Below are positions 45,618 through 55,382 of a DNA stretch of 64,000 nt, in pieces (position 1 is the stretch's first letter; each line of letters opens with the position of its first letter). A model generated the notes under the pieces. The model was not told the origin of the DNA, made no database searches, and was given only the letters and a program-made list of their open reading frames with translations. The position numbers and the translations under genes are program-made. Source of the stretch: Ryuthela nishihirai (Eukaryota; Arthropoda; Arachnida; Araneae; Heptathelidae); NCBI GenBank assembly GCA_038380435.1, contig JAWZYU010000008.1, positions 76,274,020 to 76,338,019 of the forward strand. Direction: 5' to 3'.

Positions 45618-45844
45618 TGCCATCCTGTGGCCAAGTGGTTAGTGTGCTTGCTACTGATCTAAGGGATCTGGGTGTGAATCCCTGGTAAGGCATGGATGTA
45701 GGTACTTTGTACATCTTCTTTAAGGCATGGATGTAGGTAAGGCATGGATGTAGGTTCTTTGTACATACTTTGTGTGTACGTTTTTCTGCTGAGATTTTCC
45801 TATCAGATCTCTGTGACAAGCAGCTGCTTGAGGGATTTTTTATT
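45618..45844 (+). mobile_element. SINE-B copy with internal triplication
   Basis: Starts with GCCATCCTGTGGCCAAGTGG. AAGGCATGGATGTAGGT is present three times between about 45686 and 45753, and TTTGTACAT twice. TAATATTTATT at 45607-45617 and 45845-45855 is the target duplication. Confidence 0.8.
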
Positions 45845-47350
45845 TAATATTTATTCGGAAATGGTAAATATTTGCGACAAAAATGTAACATCAAATTTCG
45901 AAGAAATTAATATTTCCCTGCAGCAGTAACAGCAACGATGGCTCAGGCACTGAAATTGCAGAAGTAACACTTTCTTAAAATGAAATTTTCCAAAACTATA
46001 TTTCAAATTAAATATTTTGATTCACATGTAATAATCTAAAATATATTTTAGGTATTGTGTCTATATCAGCCATTTTGATTTTCCAAAATCGTTTACAGCA
46101 CTATCAGTATACAGCTTCCTCTTATCATAACTTAATGCAATATAAATGCTTGCCTCCCAATTACTGATCATATGTCTGGGAAAAAAATCCCTTGAAAAAA
46201 TGGAATTATGGCCTCTGCCTCCAGAAAAAAGGGGAAGAGAAATTATATTGGGATCGATTGTAACGAGCTGTACATAAAATTAAAACTTGCTGCATAAGGC
46301 ATATCGTTTACTACATATTTTAAACAGTTGAATTAAGGATACGACCAAGCTTGTTAAAAAATTTCTACTACGTAATAATTGTAACTTAACCCCTCTTTCC
46401 CCCCTATTTTTTTCTAGATCTGGGTTCCTTTGAGCAATAGGGCCAATCTATATTTAACAAAAACAATTTTATGCATAAATATCTTTCATTATACGAAAAA
46501 AAGATTCGAAGTTAGCACTTTAATGAAAACATTACTTCCGTATACATCAACAAAGCATTAGAGAGCTGGAAAATTGATGTTGCTAGGACAAATAAATGGG
46601 ATTTTTTTTTATATCGCCACTGCATCTGCAGAATATTGAAGAAAAATCTCCAGTGTTGGAATAAAAAAATAATGGAATAGTATTTTTATGACAAACACAA
46701 CTGTATAATTACATGATGTTCCATTAATTAATTCAGAAGTATAAATTTAGCAATTGTCTTCATAAATTATGAGCTTCAGTCAAAATTGGCAAAGTTTCAT
46801 TTAATTTCTGGGGTCCTAATTCATCTTGAATTTCTTTTTCCATTAAATCTCAACACTTTGACATGATAAAGCACAAAATAGTAACTCTGACGAAAGGGAG
46901 TAAGTATATATAATATAAACATTCGGGAAAACTAAACAGAACTGAGAAACAAGTAACCGAACTCAAAGGTTGAACTAAAAGCTCAGTTGTGGCTCCTCTC
47001 CATGCTTTCATTGTAACAGGAAACAAGCTCTTTAACCGGGACCTATTGTATACATCTTCGCAGCACTGCAGGCGGTATGGGGTAACTCTTTCCCTCTATG
47101 CCGTCAGCAGCATGAGGCAACACACCTTGATTTCCATCCCCCCATGAAGAGCTCCAAAAGTGTCCCAGCCGCTGTGACAAGAACACGCTGGATGTCCTTG
47201 ATGGGAGGCTACCATTCATCTTCCAACAGCTGTTCCTCTGGGTCCTCTCCCCAAACCTCTGAGCATTTGGGGTCCTTGTGACCCGGCCATTTAGCCCATG
47301 TTGTGCAAAAAAGTGCCACTCAGAGGTAATACAACCCAACTGAATTGATG

Positions 47351-48895
47351 TAAGAATTCTCTTCCTTTAACACCTAGAGACGATCAATTCTTTAGATATG
47401 CCATCCATACCAACTGCTTTACGTGATTAGAGACTTTTGATAGCATGATTTAGTTCATCCTTTGTAATCTCTTTTGTCAAAGAACAATGGTGCCTAATAT
47501 TTTGATTGTGGGGAATTTTTGGATCTTTGAGATTTTGCCTGTGAAAATTTTCAGCCCAAATATTTAATTCAATTTCTATGTCATAGGCGTTAGAAAATTC
47601 TTCTCCCTTCTCATTCACGATAATGGAATGACTGTCTTGCCTTTTTGTGGAATTTACTTTTCTCCAAAACATTTTACCACTTTCTCCCCACTCTTCAGTT
47701 TCTTTCGCAAATTTTTCATCTATATGAGCCATATCATTTTGGATTTAGCAGCAATATGTTTGTTTTTTTAAATCTAGCCACGTAGTTTAACAACTTCAGC
47801 AGCAATTAACCTGTCTTTATACAATTTTTGGTTCGCTCTGTGTATTCTACATTTTCCTTTCCTTTTAATAATGACATTAAGAATTTGTGGATTCCAAGCA
47901 TAGTTACTGCTGCTTCAAAAGTTTAGTAAGACATTTTCCTTTGGCTTCATATTATCCAAAGCATGAGTCACAAAAGAAACATAATCATGATAAGTAACAA
48001 GATCATTGCGTGGTCTTCTATAAAATTGGCAACTAACAGGAAATAATCTGCAGGATAATGAATAATTTTTAGGTTACTCTTGGGGCACTTTGTTACATAA
48101 GGTCTATGTTTAAGTTTGGGCTTAACAGATAAGTCTACTGATATTAATCGATGATCACTTCCAACACTGAAGTGTCACCTTCCTCATCCACCTCGAAGTT
48201 GCTCAAGTAGCTTAATAACCTTTCACTACAAAGGATAAGATCCAAAGTAGAGGCGAACTTTCCACTGATGAAGGTTTTCTTGGCTCACTTCACTTGTTAT
48301 TTAGCAGGAACAAATTATTTTTAACTAATAAAGTCGGAGACTAGTTTTCCATTGCTGTTATCATTCCCTTCAGTTTCCAGTAGATGGGCATTTCAATCTC
48401 CAGCAATTAAGATGTCTTCATTTTTTCTTTGAAATTCCAACAGATCCAAGTCGAGGCAATCTAAAATTTTGGAATTCTATTCCTTGTTTCCCTCAGGTCT
48501 TAAGTATATAGTGCCCAGGTTAACAACCTTAGTACCAAATGTAAATTTCATCCAGACATGATCTTTGGAAGGAAAAGAACAAGAAGCAGTTTCTTGGAAA
48601 AATTGTGAAAATTTGCTCTTGTATAATATCTTTACTCCCCCACCTTTGATGTCGCAGTTGTTCCTATTTCAACCTCGCCAATTCCAACCATTTATTTCAG
48701 GAGCCATGACTTCATCACGTAGATTAGTTGCTGTGATCATCATAATACCAATGGATTTATCTTTTAGAACTTGTAGTTCTATCCAGCTTGCAAGATTGCT
48801 ACCTTTCTCCTGGAAATTAAAACATCCAATTTTAATGCAGGGTTTAATCAAGTTAATATCTGTACTTGTATTGGTATGAAGATCCTGAAAATTCT
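47351..48895 (-). pseudogene. Unassigned LINE: endonuclease and linker
   Basis: 5' half of the LINE whose 3' half is at 43100-44929. The endonuclease start is near 48840: IKPCIKIGCFNFQEKGSNLA, then SWIELQVLKDKSIGIMMI and EVMAPEINGWNWRG. The central motif with stops at about 48350-48400 is NAHLLETEGNDNSN. The linker frame at 47427-47732 reads WGESGKMFWRKVNSTKRQDS and EIELNIWAENFHRQNL, leading into the fragment ITKDELNHAIKSL before RT. It is joined to its partner across the SINE-A insertion and bordered on the 5' side by a Tc1 element. Confidence 0.75.
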
Positions 48896-48904
48896 GTGAT
48901 TGCT

Positions 48905-49690
48905 ATATCTTTCTGGTGTTTACTGTGGAGATGCTGTACAAAAGGCAACATGGTCATCTAGTAGCTCCATATAGCCCTTCTGGTTCAAGTGTGATGTCGC
49001 TGCAACCAAAGGACCCATTTTTTCGTACGTGAAACACCCCCAGAACATTACAGAGCCTCCTCCAGCTTCAACAGAACCTTGCACACAGTCCACATGGAAG
49101 GCTTCGTGCAGCTTATGATGTACCTGTTGCCTCAACTCATTTGAGTACAAGCAAAAATGTGACTCATCTGACAAGATCACACGCTTCCAAGAGTTAACAG
49201 TCCAGTCTTTGTGACTTCGCGTCCACTGTAGCCATGCAGCCTTGTGCAGAACTATTAACATGGGTCTCTTCTGTGGTACTCTGCTCCAGATATCCATGGC
49301 ATGCAGTTCCCTTCGGAGTGTTTGTTTGGAAACATCTTGTTGTAGGCCTGCATTGACTTACTGGATCAATTCCTCCCTTGTTGCAGAGCGGTTTGCCCTA
49401 AAAGTGCATGATACACTGCGGCGGTCCCTATTGGTGAGCACAGTCTTTCTGTTGCAGTTCTGGCGACGATTAGCGGTGGACTGCAATGTATGCCACTGTT
49501 GGAAGACCCTTTGGACAGTACGTTTCGACACCTGCAAAGGCAGCAACTTCTTATACCCCATGCCCTTTGGCTCAGCCAAATGCAATAACACCTTATTGTC
49601 ACTCATTCACATCTTTGGTTCGACCCATGTTTCACGGAGCGATAACACACATATGGAACCATTTCTTGTCACTGTATGAACCCTGTAGCG
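48905..49690 (-). pseudogene. Tc1-like transposase pseudogene (second subfamily)
   Basis: N-terminal helix-turn-helix block at 49358-49606: KKLLPLQVSKRTVQRVFQQW, then NRDRRSVSCTFRANRSATRE. Catalytic block at 48920-49297: AAWLQWTRSHKDWTVNSWKR, VILSDESHFCLYSNE (catalytic DE), GGGSVMFWGCFTYEKMGPLV and YMELLDDHV. The two blocks are in different frames with a break near 49330-49360. The C-terminal catalytic E region is missing. It differs from the 41060 copy in every block, so it is another lineage. Confidence 0.82.
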
Positions 49691-49998
49691 TATAGCACAG
49701 CTATTTGTAGGACCATTTATTACTGCTGCACCCTCTGTTGCTGTTGAATGGACGTAACCCTTTTATGGTGGGAGATGACTAATTTTTTGCCTGGTGAGAT
49801 TACCTATCCAGCCCCAATTTTTTTTTGGATTCAACACTAAGAACTATTGCATTTTTCAATCCCACAGCCTGAAAACAAGGGTCAAATCATTGCTATCAAT
49901 GTAAACCTGTGGCTGTCCACTATCAAAATTTCAAATTTCTGGCATAAATAGATCATTTGCATTTCCCACCTGTGGAGGGTGCTATAAACGCTCTTAGG

Positions 49999-50281
49999 TT
50001 GGGTTGTTTAACCTCTGAGTGGCACTTTTTTGCACACCATGGGCTAAATGGCCAGGTCACAAGGACCCCGAAGGCTCAAAGAAGGTTGGGGTAGGGGACC
50101 CACTGGAACAGCTGTTGGGAGACAGATGGTAGCCTCCCGTCAAGGCCATCCAACGTGTTCTTTAACGTGCACAAGGTATGACTATCCTGCACATGGGCCA
50201 TGGCTTAAATCCGACTGACAGTGGCCTTTCCAAGCCCATCAGTGTTCCCTAATGACTGTGGGCAGGACGAGGAATTTAGAA
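49999..50281 (-). mobile_element. SINE-A, 5'-truncated copy
   Basis: Minus-strand copy lacking the tRNA head; it ends near GGCAGGACGAGGAATTT. GCTCTTAGG (49990-49998) and GCTCTTGGG (50283-50291) look like an aged target duplication, so truncation probably occurred on insertion, as at 38482-38679. Confidence 0.8.
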
Positions 50282-50943
50282 TGCTCTTGGGAGATATGGA
50301 AATCGATAATTGAATATTTCATCAATACCAATCCAACTAAAGAATTTGTAATTTAACTTTAAAACAAAAATCATTAATGAAATCCCAACTACCCATGGAA
50401 TTAGGGCAACTTATTGTTGTCAAAGCAAACATCATGACCTTAACATTTCACCATACAAAATTTCACATTTCTAACATAAATACATCGTTTGCAATTTCCA
50501 AAAATTTCCACTGTTAAAGATCACAATTTGAAACTTTCGGAAGATTCAGAGGAATGTGATATGTCTCAAAAAGAACTTTTATCTTTGAAAAGAAAGCTTA
50601 ATGTCTACAGATGGACAAATGACTATGTGATCTTCAAATTTCATAAAATTTTTTTTTTCCTTTGGAAACAATCCAAGATTTTAATCTGCAAAATGTCCTA
50701 GAGGGAAATGAAAAAAAAGATGCAGACTCCAATTTTGCTAGGAGTGCTTATAAGAAAATGAAAGCTTTTATACATGTTGTAATTTTGATTTTGTTTTTAA
50801 TTTGCTTCAACATTATGGGATTTTAACTTTCAAAAGCATTTATATATATGAGTTATAGTTTAGTTTGTATTAGTTATTATATATGGATTTCTGATTTGTT
50901 GCAGAGTAAAACACAAATTAATATAAGGTACAAATTTTTGAAT

Positions 50944-51736
50944 TTAACCCCTTTCAGTAGGAGTTCAAAAATGCATTTTTAAATATTTTTCTGTTTAAAA
51001 AAAAATTCAAAATTTTATGATTATTAAGAAGCAACCTGATAATGACTCTTCCAATATGCTGGACCAAAACTGTAAATAACACATAGCACAAGCAACGGAG
51101 ATTGCATCAACCATCTGTGGCTTGTTTGCCTTAGTGAAGCATCATAACTAATTAAATGCAGGTGCAACCAGAATTTCTAAGAAGGACGTGTTTACTTTTA
51201 GTTTCGATTTGAAGAGGAAAGATGCATAGAATGCTGGGAAAAATGATAAAAATAACTTGGGAATACTGACTAGGTTTTTGACAGAAAAGAGTGTGAAACG
51301 GAAAAAAAAAAATGGCGGTATGTATTTTGTAATTACTTCCGAAATCTATCATTTTTGAAAATAGCATTTTTTTTTGTTAATTTTTAGGAGATTTTCGAAA
51401 ATTTAGGGAAAATTTGTTGATAATAGCTCAAATCAAAATAAAAACATTAACAAACAAATCGGCAATACCGTTTAGTGCTTCTAAAAATGGCAATCAGATG
51501 GCTTTATAAAATTATTTATATTGTAGTTTAATAATAAAATATGCATCAAATTAAAAAACAAAATATTATTTTTCAAGCCTGAATTATATATTTTTATAAG
51601 ATATATATTTAAAAAAATTAAAACGCAATTTTTATTTTTAAAAAACTGATTTTTTTTTTTTTGTTTTACTAAAAACGTGTGTATACGCCCTCCGAACGTG
51701 AACGTGTACAGAAGACGTGGACACTGAAAGGGTTAA
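50944..51736. mobile_element. piggyBac-like non-autonomous element
   Basis: Bounded by TTAACCCCTTTCAGT on the left and, inverted, TTAACCCTTTCAGT on the right, with TTAA at both edges (50944-50947, 51733-51736). TTAA target choice plus CCCTTTCAG termini fit the piggyBac superfamily. 793 bp including both TTAA, AT-rich, non-coding. A relative lies at 39780-40378. Confidence 0.75.
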
Positions 51737-52685
51737 GAAAGTATTTTCAGAACATTTAATTTTCCTTCAAAGATTAATTTCGTCAACAAAATGAAACACA
51801 AACATTTTGATACTTTTTGAATGCAGTATAAATATCTATCTGTACAGTCTAACAAGTGCCCACTAAAGGTTTAAAATGAAACCAGATGTTTGCTGATTAT
51901 TATCACACTCATATAACATTGCAGATCACATGATCAAAGAAATGTCAGTTTTTTTCCTCTATGTATTCTTTTTGTAAAAGATTTCCAATAATTTCTTTAT
52001 TTATATGACTTCAGCAGATCTAGGATCCATTTACAGTAGTCACTGTGTAATAAACTGTGTATGTAAACAGTAATTTTGCATAAAATGTTACATAAGAAAA
52101 TAAGTAAAAATAATATAATAATAAAAAATACAAAAAAGGTAGTCACATACAAATTCATAAATATGCAGTAACATTTTTTCCATTTAACCAAGAGCATTTC
52201 CAAAATCAGTGTCAACACTAAAATAATTTTTAATTGCTAAATATATTAAAATGAAGCAAAATCATATATGACTATTTCTAAAATCCTGCAATAAAGAAAA
52301 ATGCTTCCTTGGCATGTGACATTGGTTTACTGAAAACACATGGATATATATATTTAGTATACAACTCAACTTGCTGAAGCTCTGTTAGCCAGTGGGGGAG
52401 TGATAAGAGGGTAAACTAGCCAGCAGCAAACCTGTCTCTCCACTGTGCTAATGGCAGTTTGAGCAAAAGTAAGGCTTTTTATATTCTGATACATCAAGTT
52501 GAGAAATGATATGCCCATTTTTAAATATATATATAAATAAAAAAAAGAGTTTGACTTTAATATTTTGAAAAAATTTTAAAATTTTTTAATGTTACCAACG
52601 ACAGAGTTTATAATTCATAGCTGTATTTGTAGGCTTTGTGAATCACATTTTCCAGGTTGTGGCAGCATAAAGTTTAAACATAGAG

Positions 52686-53262
52686 CTAACCGAGTGGTTA
52701 GCTACTGATCAAAGGGACCTGGATTCGAGCCCTAGGTAAAGGCATGGATGTTTGTCTGGTTTTCTGCTGAGGTCCTGCCATCCTCTAGGGGCCAGGGTGG
52801 CTCAATCGGTAGCATGCCAGGCTCGTAATCTGTAGTTCCCAGGTTCGAATCCCAGCTGGGTCAGCGTTGAGATTTATCTCCGCAAAAATTCTCCGCCCTG
52901 CCCACAGTCAGTAGGGGACACCGATGGGCTTGTAAAGGCCGCCATCCGTCGGATGGGACGTTAAGCCATGCCCCGTGTGCGGGAGAGCCATACCCTGTGC
53001 ACGTTAAAGAACACGCTGGATGGCCTTGACAGGAGGCTACCATCTGTCTCCCAACAGCTGTTCCAGTGGGTTCCCTCCCCCAACCTTCTCTGAGCCTTCG
53101 GGGTCCATGTGACCTGGCCATTTAGCCCATGGTGTGCAAAAAAGTGCTGCTCAGAGGTAAAACAACCCAACCCTGCCATCCTCACAGACCTTCTACTATG
53201 ACATATTAAACTGATGGGCTCCTGTCAGACCTCTGACAAGCAGCTGCTTGAGAGGGTATTTA
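52686..53262 (+). mobile_element. SINE-B copy interrupted by SINE-A
   Basis: Head at 52690-52785 (CCGAGTGGTTAGCTACTGATC, shown in part) and body/tail at 53184-53262 (ACAGACCTTCTACTATG to CAGCTGCTTGAGAGGG). The two parts rejoin exactly when the SINE-A at 52786-53171 and one duplication are removed. Confidence 0.85.
52786..53171 (+). mobile_element. SINE-A copy, full length, inside SINE-B
   Basis: Perfect 12-bp duplication, CCTGCCATCCTC, at 52774-52785 and 53172-53183, made from SINE-B sequence. The SINE-A head has A box GGTGGCTCAATCGG. Confidence 0.93.
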
Positions 53263-53779
53263 TTATTATTTTTATACCTTTATGAGAAATTTTTGAAATC
53301 CTTCAATAAAGAAAAATTTCCCTTGGCATCTGACAATTTGATTAAAAAAAAAAAGTTGGATGAATGAAAAGTAAACACTTTTGAGCTAGCACAGATGTCG
53401 GATTTTGTAACTAAAATTAGAATGTATCCCATGATAATAGTTATCTGGGCTGTACTAATTGCAGTTTGGGTTATTGCAAAGGTTATTTATTACTTTCTAA
53501 CATGTCAAGATGAGGAGTTAAAAAAATTAATGTTATTTGGGAGCTCTGAAATTGGTATTTTTAATATATAAATATAACAAGGTGCTTGAAATTTTGTTTT
53601 TAATTTTTGTAGTATTAATTTTTTTATTTAGCATTTTTATACTTTTGGCAGAGTAAGTTTTAAAGAGTATTATTTTTGAAATGAGTGAAAAGTTATTTTT
53701 ATGTGTGTGTGACATTTATTTTCTTCTGGGCTTAATGATTCAATATGGCCCATTTGCACAAAAGATTGGGTACCACTGC

Positions 53780-54545
53780 TCTAGACCATCTAAAATCACA
53801 GTCTTTCCCTTGCAATGAATTGTTGATAACATAATGAATACCAAACTAAAGAGAAAAGGTGTTAAAATGCAGTTTTGTTAAACTACCATAGTAATGCTAA
53901 ATGAATTAGTGCAAGCTTTTTCAACTCTGACTCATAGCCAGTAGATAGTCAGGTTGGTATAGATCAGGGTTGCCCATTATGGCTCTTGTGAGCTACCAGT
54001 CACCACTTGTCCTTTAGCAAGGTAGGAGTAACCCATTGATAGCAATATTAAATTCAGACAAAGTAATCAATACCAAATTTGCCTTAAAACATGCTAGTTT
54101 TTTCACTTATTTTCAAATATTTCTCAGACACCCTTTCTTTGAGGGGTTACTCTGCATTACCAGATGCTCAGTGCAACTTCAAAATAATAACCTCCCTTTT
54201 TGCTTTATATTCAAACATAAATAAAAATTTAGTAACCCTCCAAATAAATCCTAAATCAAAAGTTGGGCACTACTGGTATAAATGGTCAATATTTTGAGTT
54301 CCTTTGAAGTGACCATTCAGCAGGGATGAGATAAAAAAATGTGGCCACAGAGTCCAAATCAGTAGACCAAATTAATTTAGCAATCCTCCCCCATGTGCAT
54401 TTCTCTTCAGGTGAGAGAATATCTCACTGAAAAGTACTAATGGTTTGCACCATGAGAAGACAGGATCTGACTTCACCTTCTGCTGTGTCCTCTAGCAACA
54501 ACTGGTATTGAAAAGCTTGTGAACTGCTACCAGTGCTAAATCATA
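53780..54545 (-). mobile_element. F1 LINE fossil with internal deletion and hAT insertion
   Basis: 53780-53956 matches F1 RT sequence at about 9440-9600; 54276-54545 matches the F1 5' region at about 11970-12230 (TATAAATGGTCA, GGTTTGCACCATGAGAAG). Everything between was deleted in this copy. Strongly diverged. Confidence 0.7.
53965..54275. mobile_element. hAT-type MITE (311 bp)
   Basis: Termini CAGGGTTGCCCA and, inverted, CAGTAGTGCCCA. Flanked by GTATAGAT (53957-53964) and GTATAAAT (54276-54283). The unoccupied site, one GTATAAAT, is visible in the F1 copy at 11973-11980. Confidence 0.82.
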
Positions 54546-55083
54546 CACACAGAAACTGATTTTTTTATTTGTATGTTCCCAAATATGGAACATTATGGGT
54601 TTGTCAAGACTGAAGTGGTTTTCTTCAAATTTTGTGTTTTTCAATTATTTTCTTCGTCACAGTACTTGTATGTTTCAAATCTTTAGAATGCAATTGTTTG
54701 AAAGATAACATTGCTTGTCTCAGTTGTTAAGATATTGTCAATTAAAAATTTATGGAGAAGATTTATTTGTTAACAATAAGGTGTATTTTAAAAAATGTTT
54801 TTATGGCATTAATTAGTGTAGCTTCTAACAAGTCCACAACTTGGGGCTATGAGAACTTAAATATACATTGAAATTAACTAAGCTGGGTTTGCGTATTATT
54901 GGCATCATTACAGTTTGAATGAGAATGTTAGTGAACTGTTTGGTATTTTCTAACAAAATAATTCTTAATTTTTTTAATGTATCTCATTTATATTCATTAC
55001 CTGCTATAGTAACAAAGGATGAATATTAAATTTCACTGCTATTTTATATCATATATTCTTTAATTATTTTATCTTTTCTCTAG

Positions 55084-55382
55084 GCTATGATATTTGCAGT
55101 GCTGACTTAATTGCTATATCAAGGTTGCGAGGTTCTCAGCTGAAGGAATTTGATGTTCCATCTTGCTGCATTTTAGTCACCAATTCAGATGATGACACAC
55201 ACATTTTCTTAGATGGTGCAAATGAAGAAGTTTATAAGTATATTGTGAGTGAAGTGAGTTCAAGTCTTGGAAAGGCATGGACTCCTATGAGTATTGAAGA
55301 TCTTCCTCCATCTGTTTGTAATCTGAATATGGATGCAGATGGGACATACTTGGGACAACTGCTGCATGATCAAAAGTGGTAA
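55084..55382 (+). CDS. FBXO33: FBXO33-like F-box protein, terminal coding exon
   Basis: After acceptor TTTTCTCTAG the first two bases complete the split Gly codon. The exon reads YDICSADLIAIS, RLRGSQLKEFDVPSCCILV, and SSLGKAWTPMSIEDLPPSV near the end, then TAA at 55380-55382. The GYDICSADLIAI.RLRG junction is a strong FBXO33 signature and spans the intron. The total protein is 468 residues, shorter than vertebrate FBXO33, mainly because it lacks a long N-terminal extension before the F-box. Confidence 0.9.

Larger units (their letters stand above)
45159..47178. mobile_element. 2-kb insertion inside SINE-A, origin unknown
   Basis: Separates the GTGCACAT of the left SINE half from the GAACACGCTGG of the right half; CTGTG near both junctions may be a duplication. 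It contains a SINE-B head (45168-45250, -), a SINE-B copy (45618-45844, +), AT-rich non-coding DNA to about 47030 and a GC-richer end (47040-47178). No transposase frame. Possible weak inverted similarity of the ends (CTTTTGACGGCGG / CTTGTCACAGCGGC) is not convincing. Confidence 0.6.
44941..47338 (+). mobile_element. SINE-A interrupted by a 2-kb insertion
   Basis: The tRNA-like head and first body half are at 44941-45158; the 3' half and AACCCAAC tail are at about 47179-47338. ACTGAATTGA at 44930-44939 and 47339-47348 is the target duplication of the original SINE, now 2.4 kb apart, proving that the halves belong together. The disrupted LINE continues on both sides. Confidence 0.85.
42748..55083 (+). 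other. FBXO33 intron 2 (12.3 kb)
   Basis: Donor GTAAGA, acceptor TTTTCTCTAG. Contains the nested LINE/SINE locus 43100-48895, a Tc1 relic, SINE-A copies, a piggyBac-like element and an F1 fossil. No recognisable content was seen in 42785-43100, 50292-50943, 51737-52680, 53270-53779 and 54545-55083. Confidence 0.85.

Noticed and set aside
45159..47178. Terminal inverted repeats of the 2-kb insertion
   Set aside because: The end similarity (CTTTTGACGGCGG versus CTTGTCACAGCGGC) is short and gapped, no better than chance.
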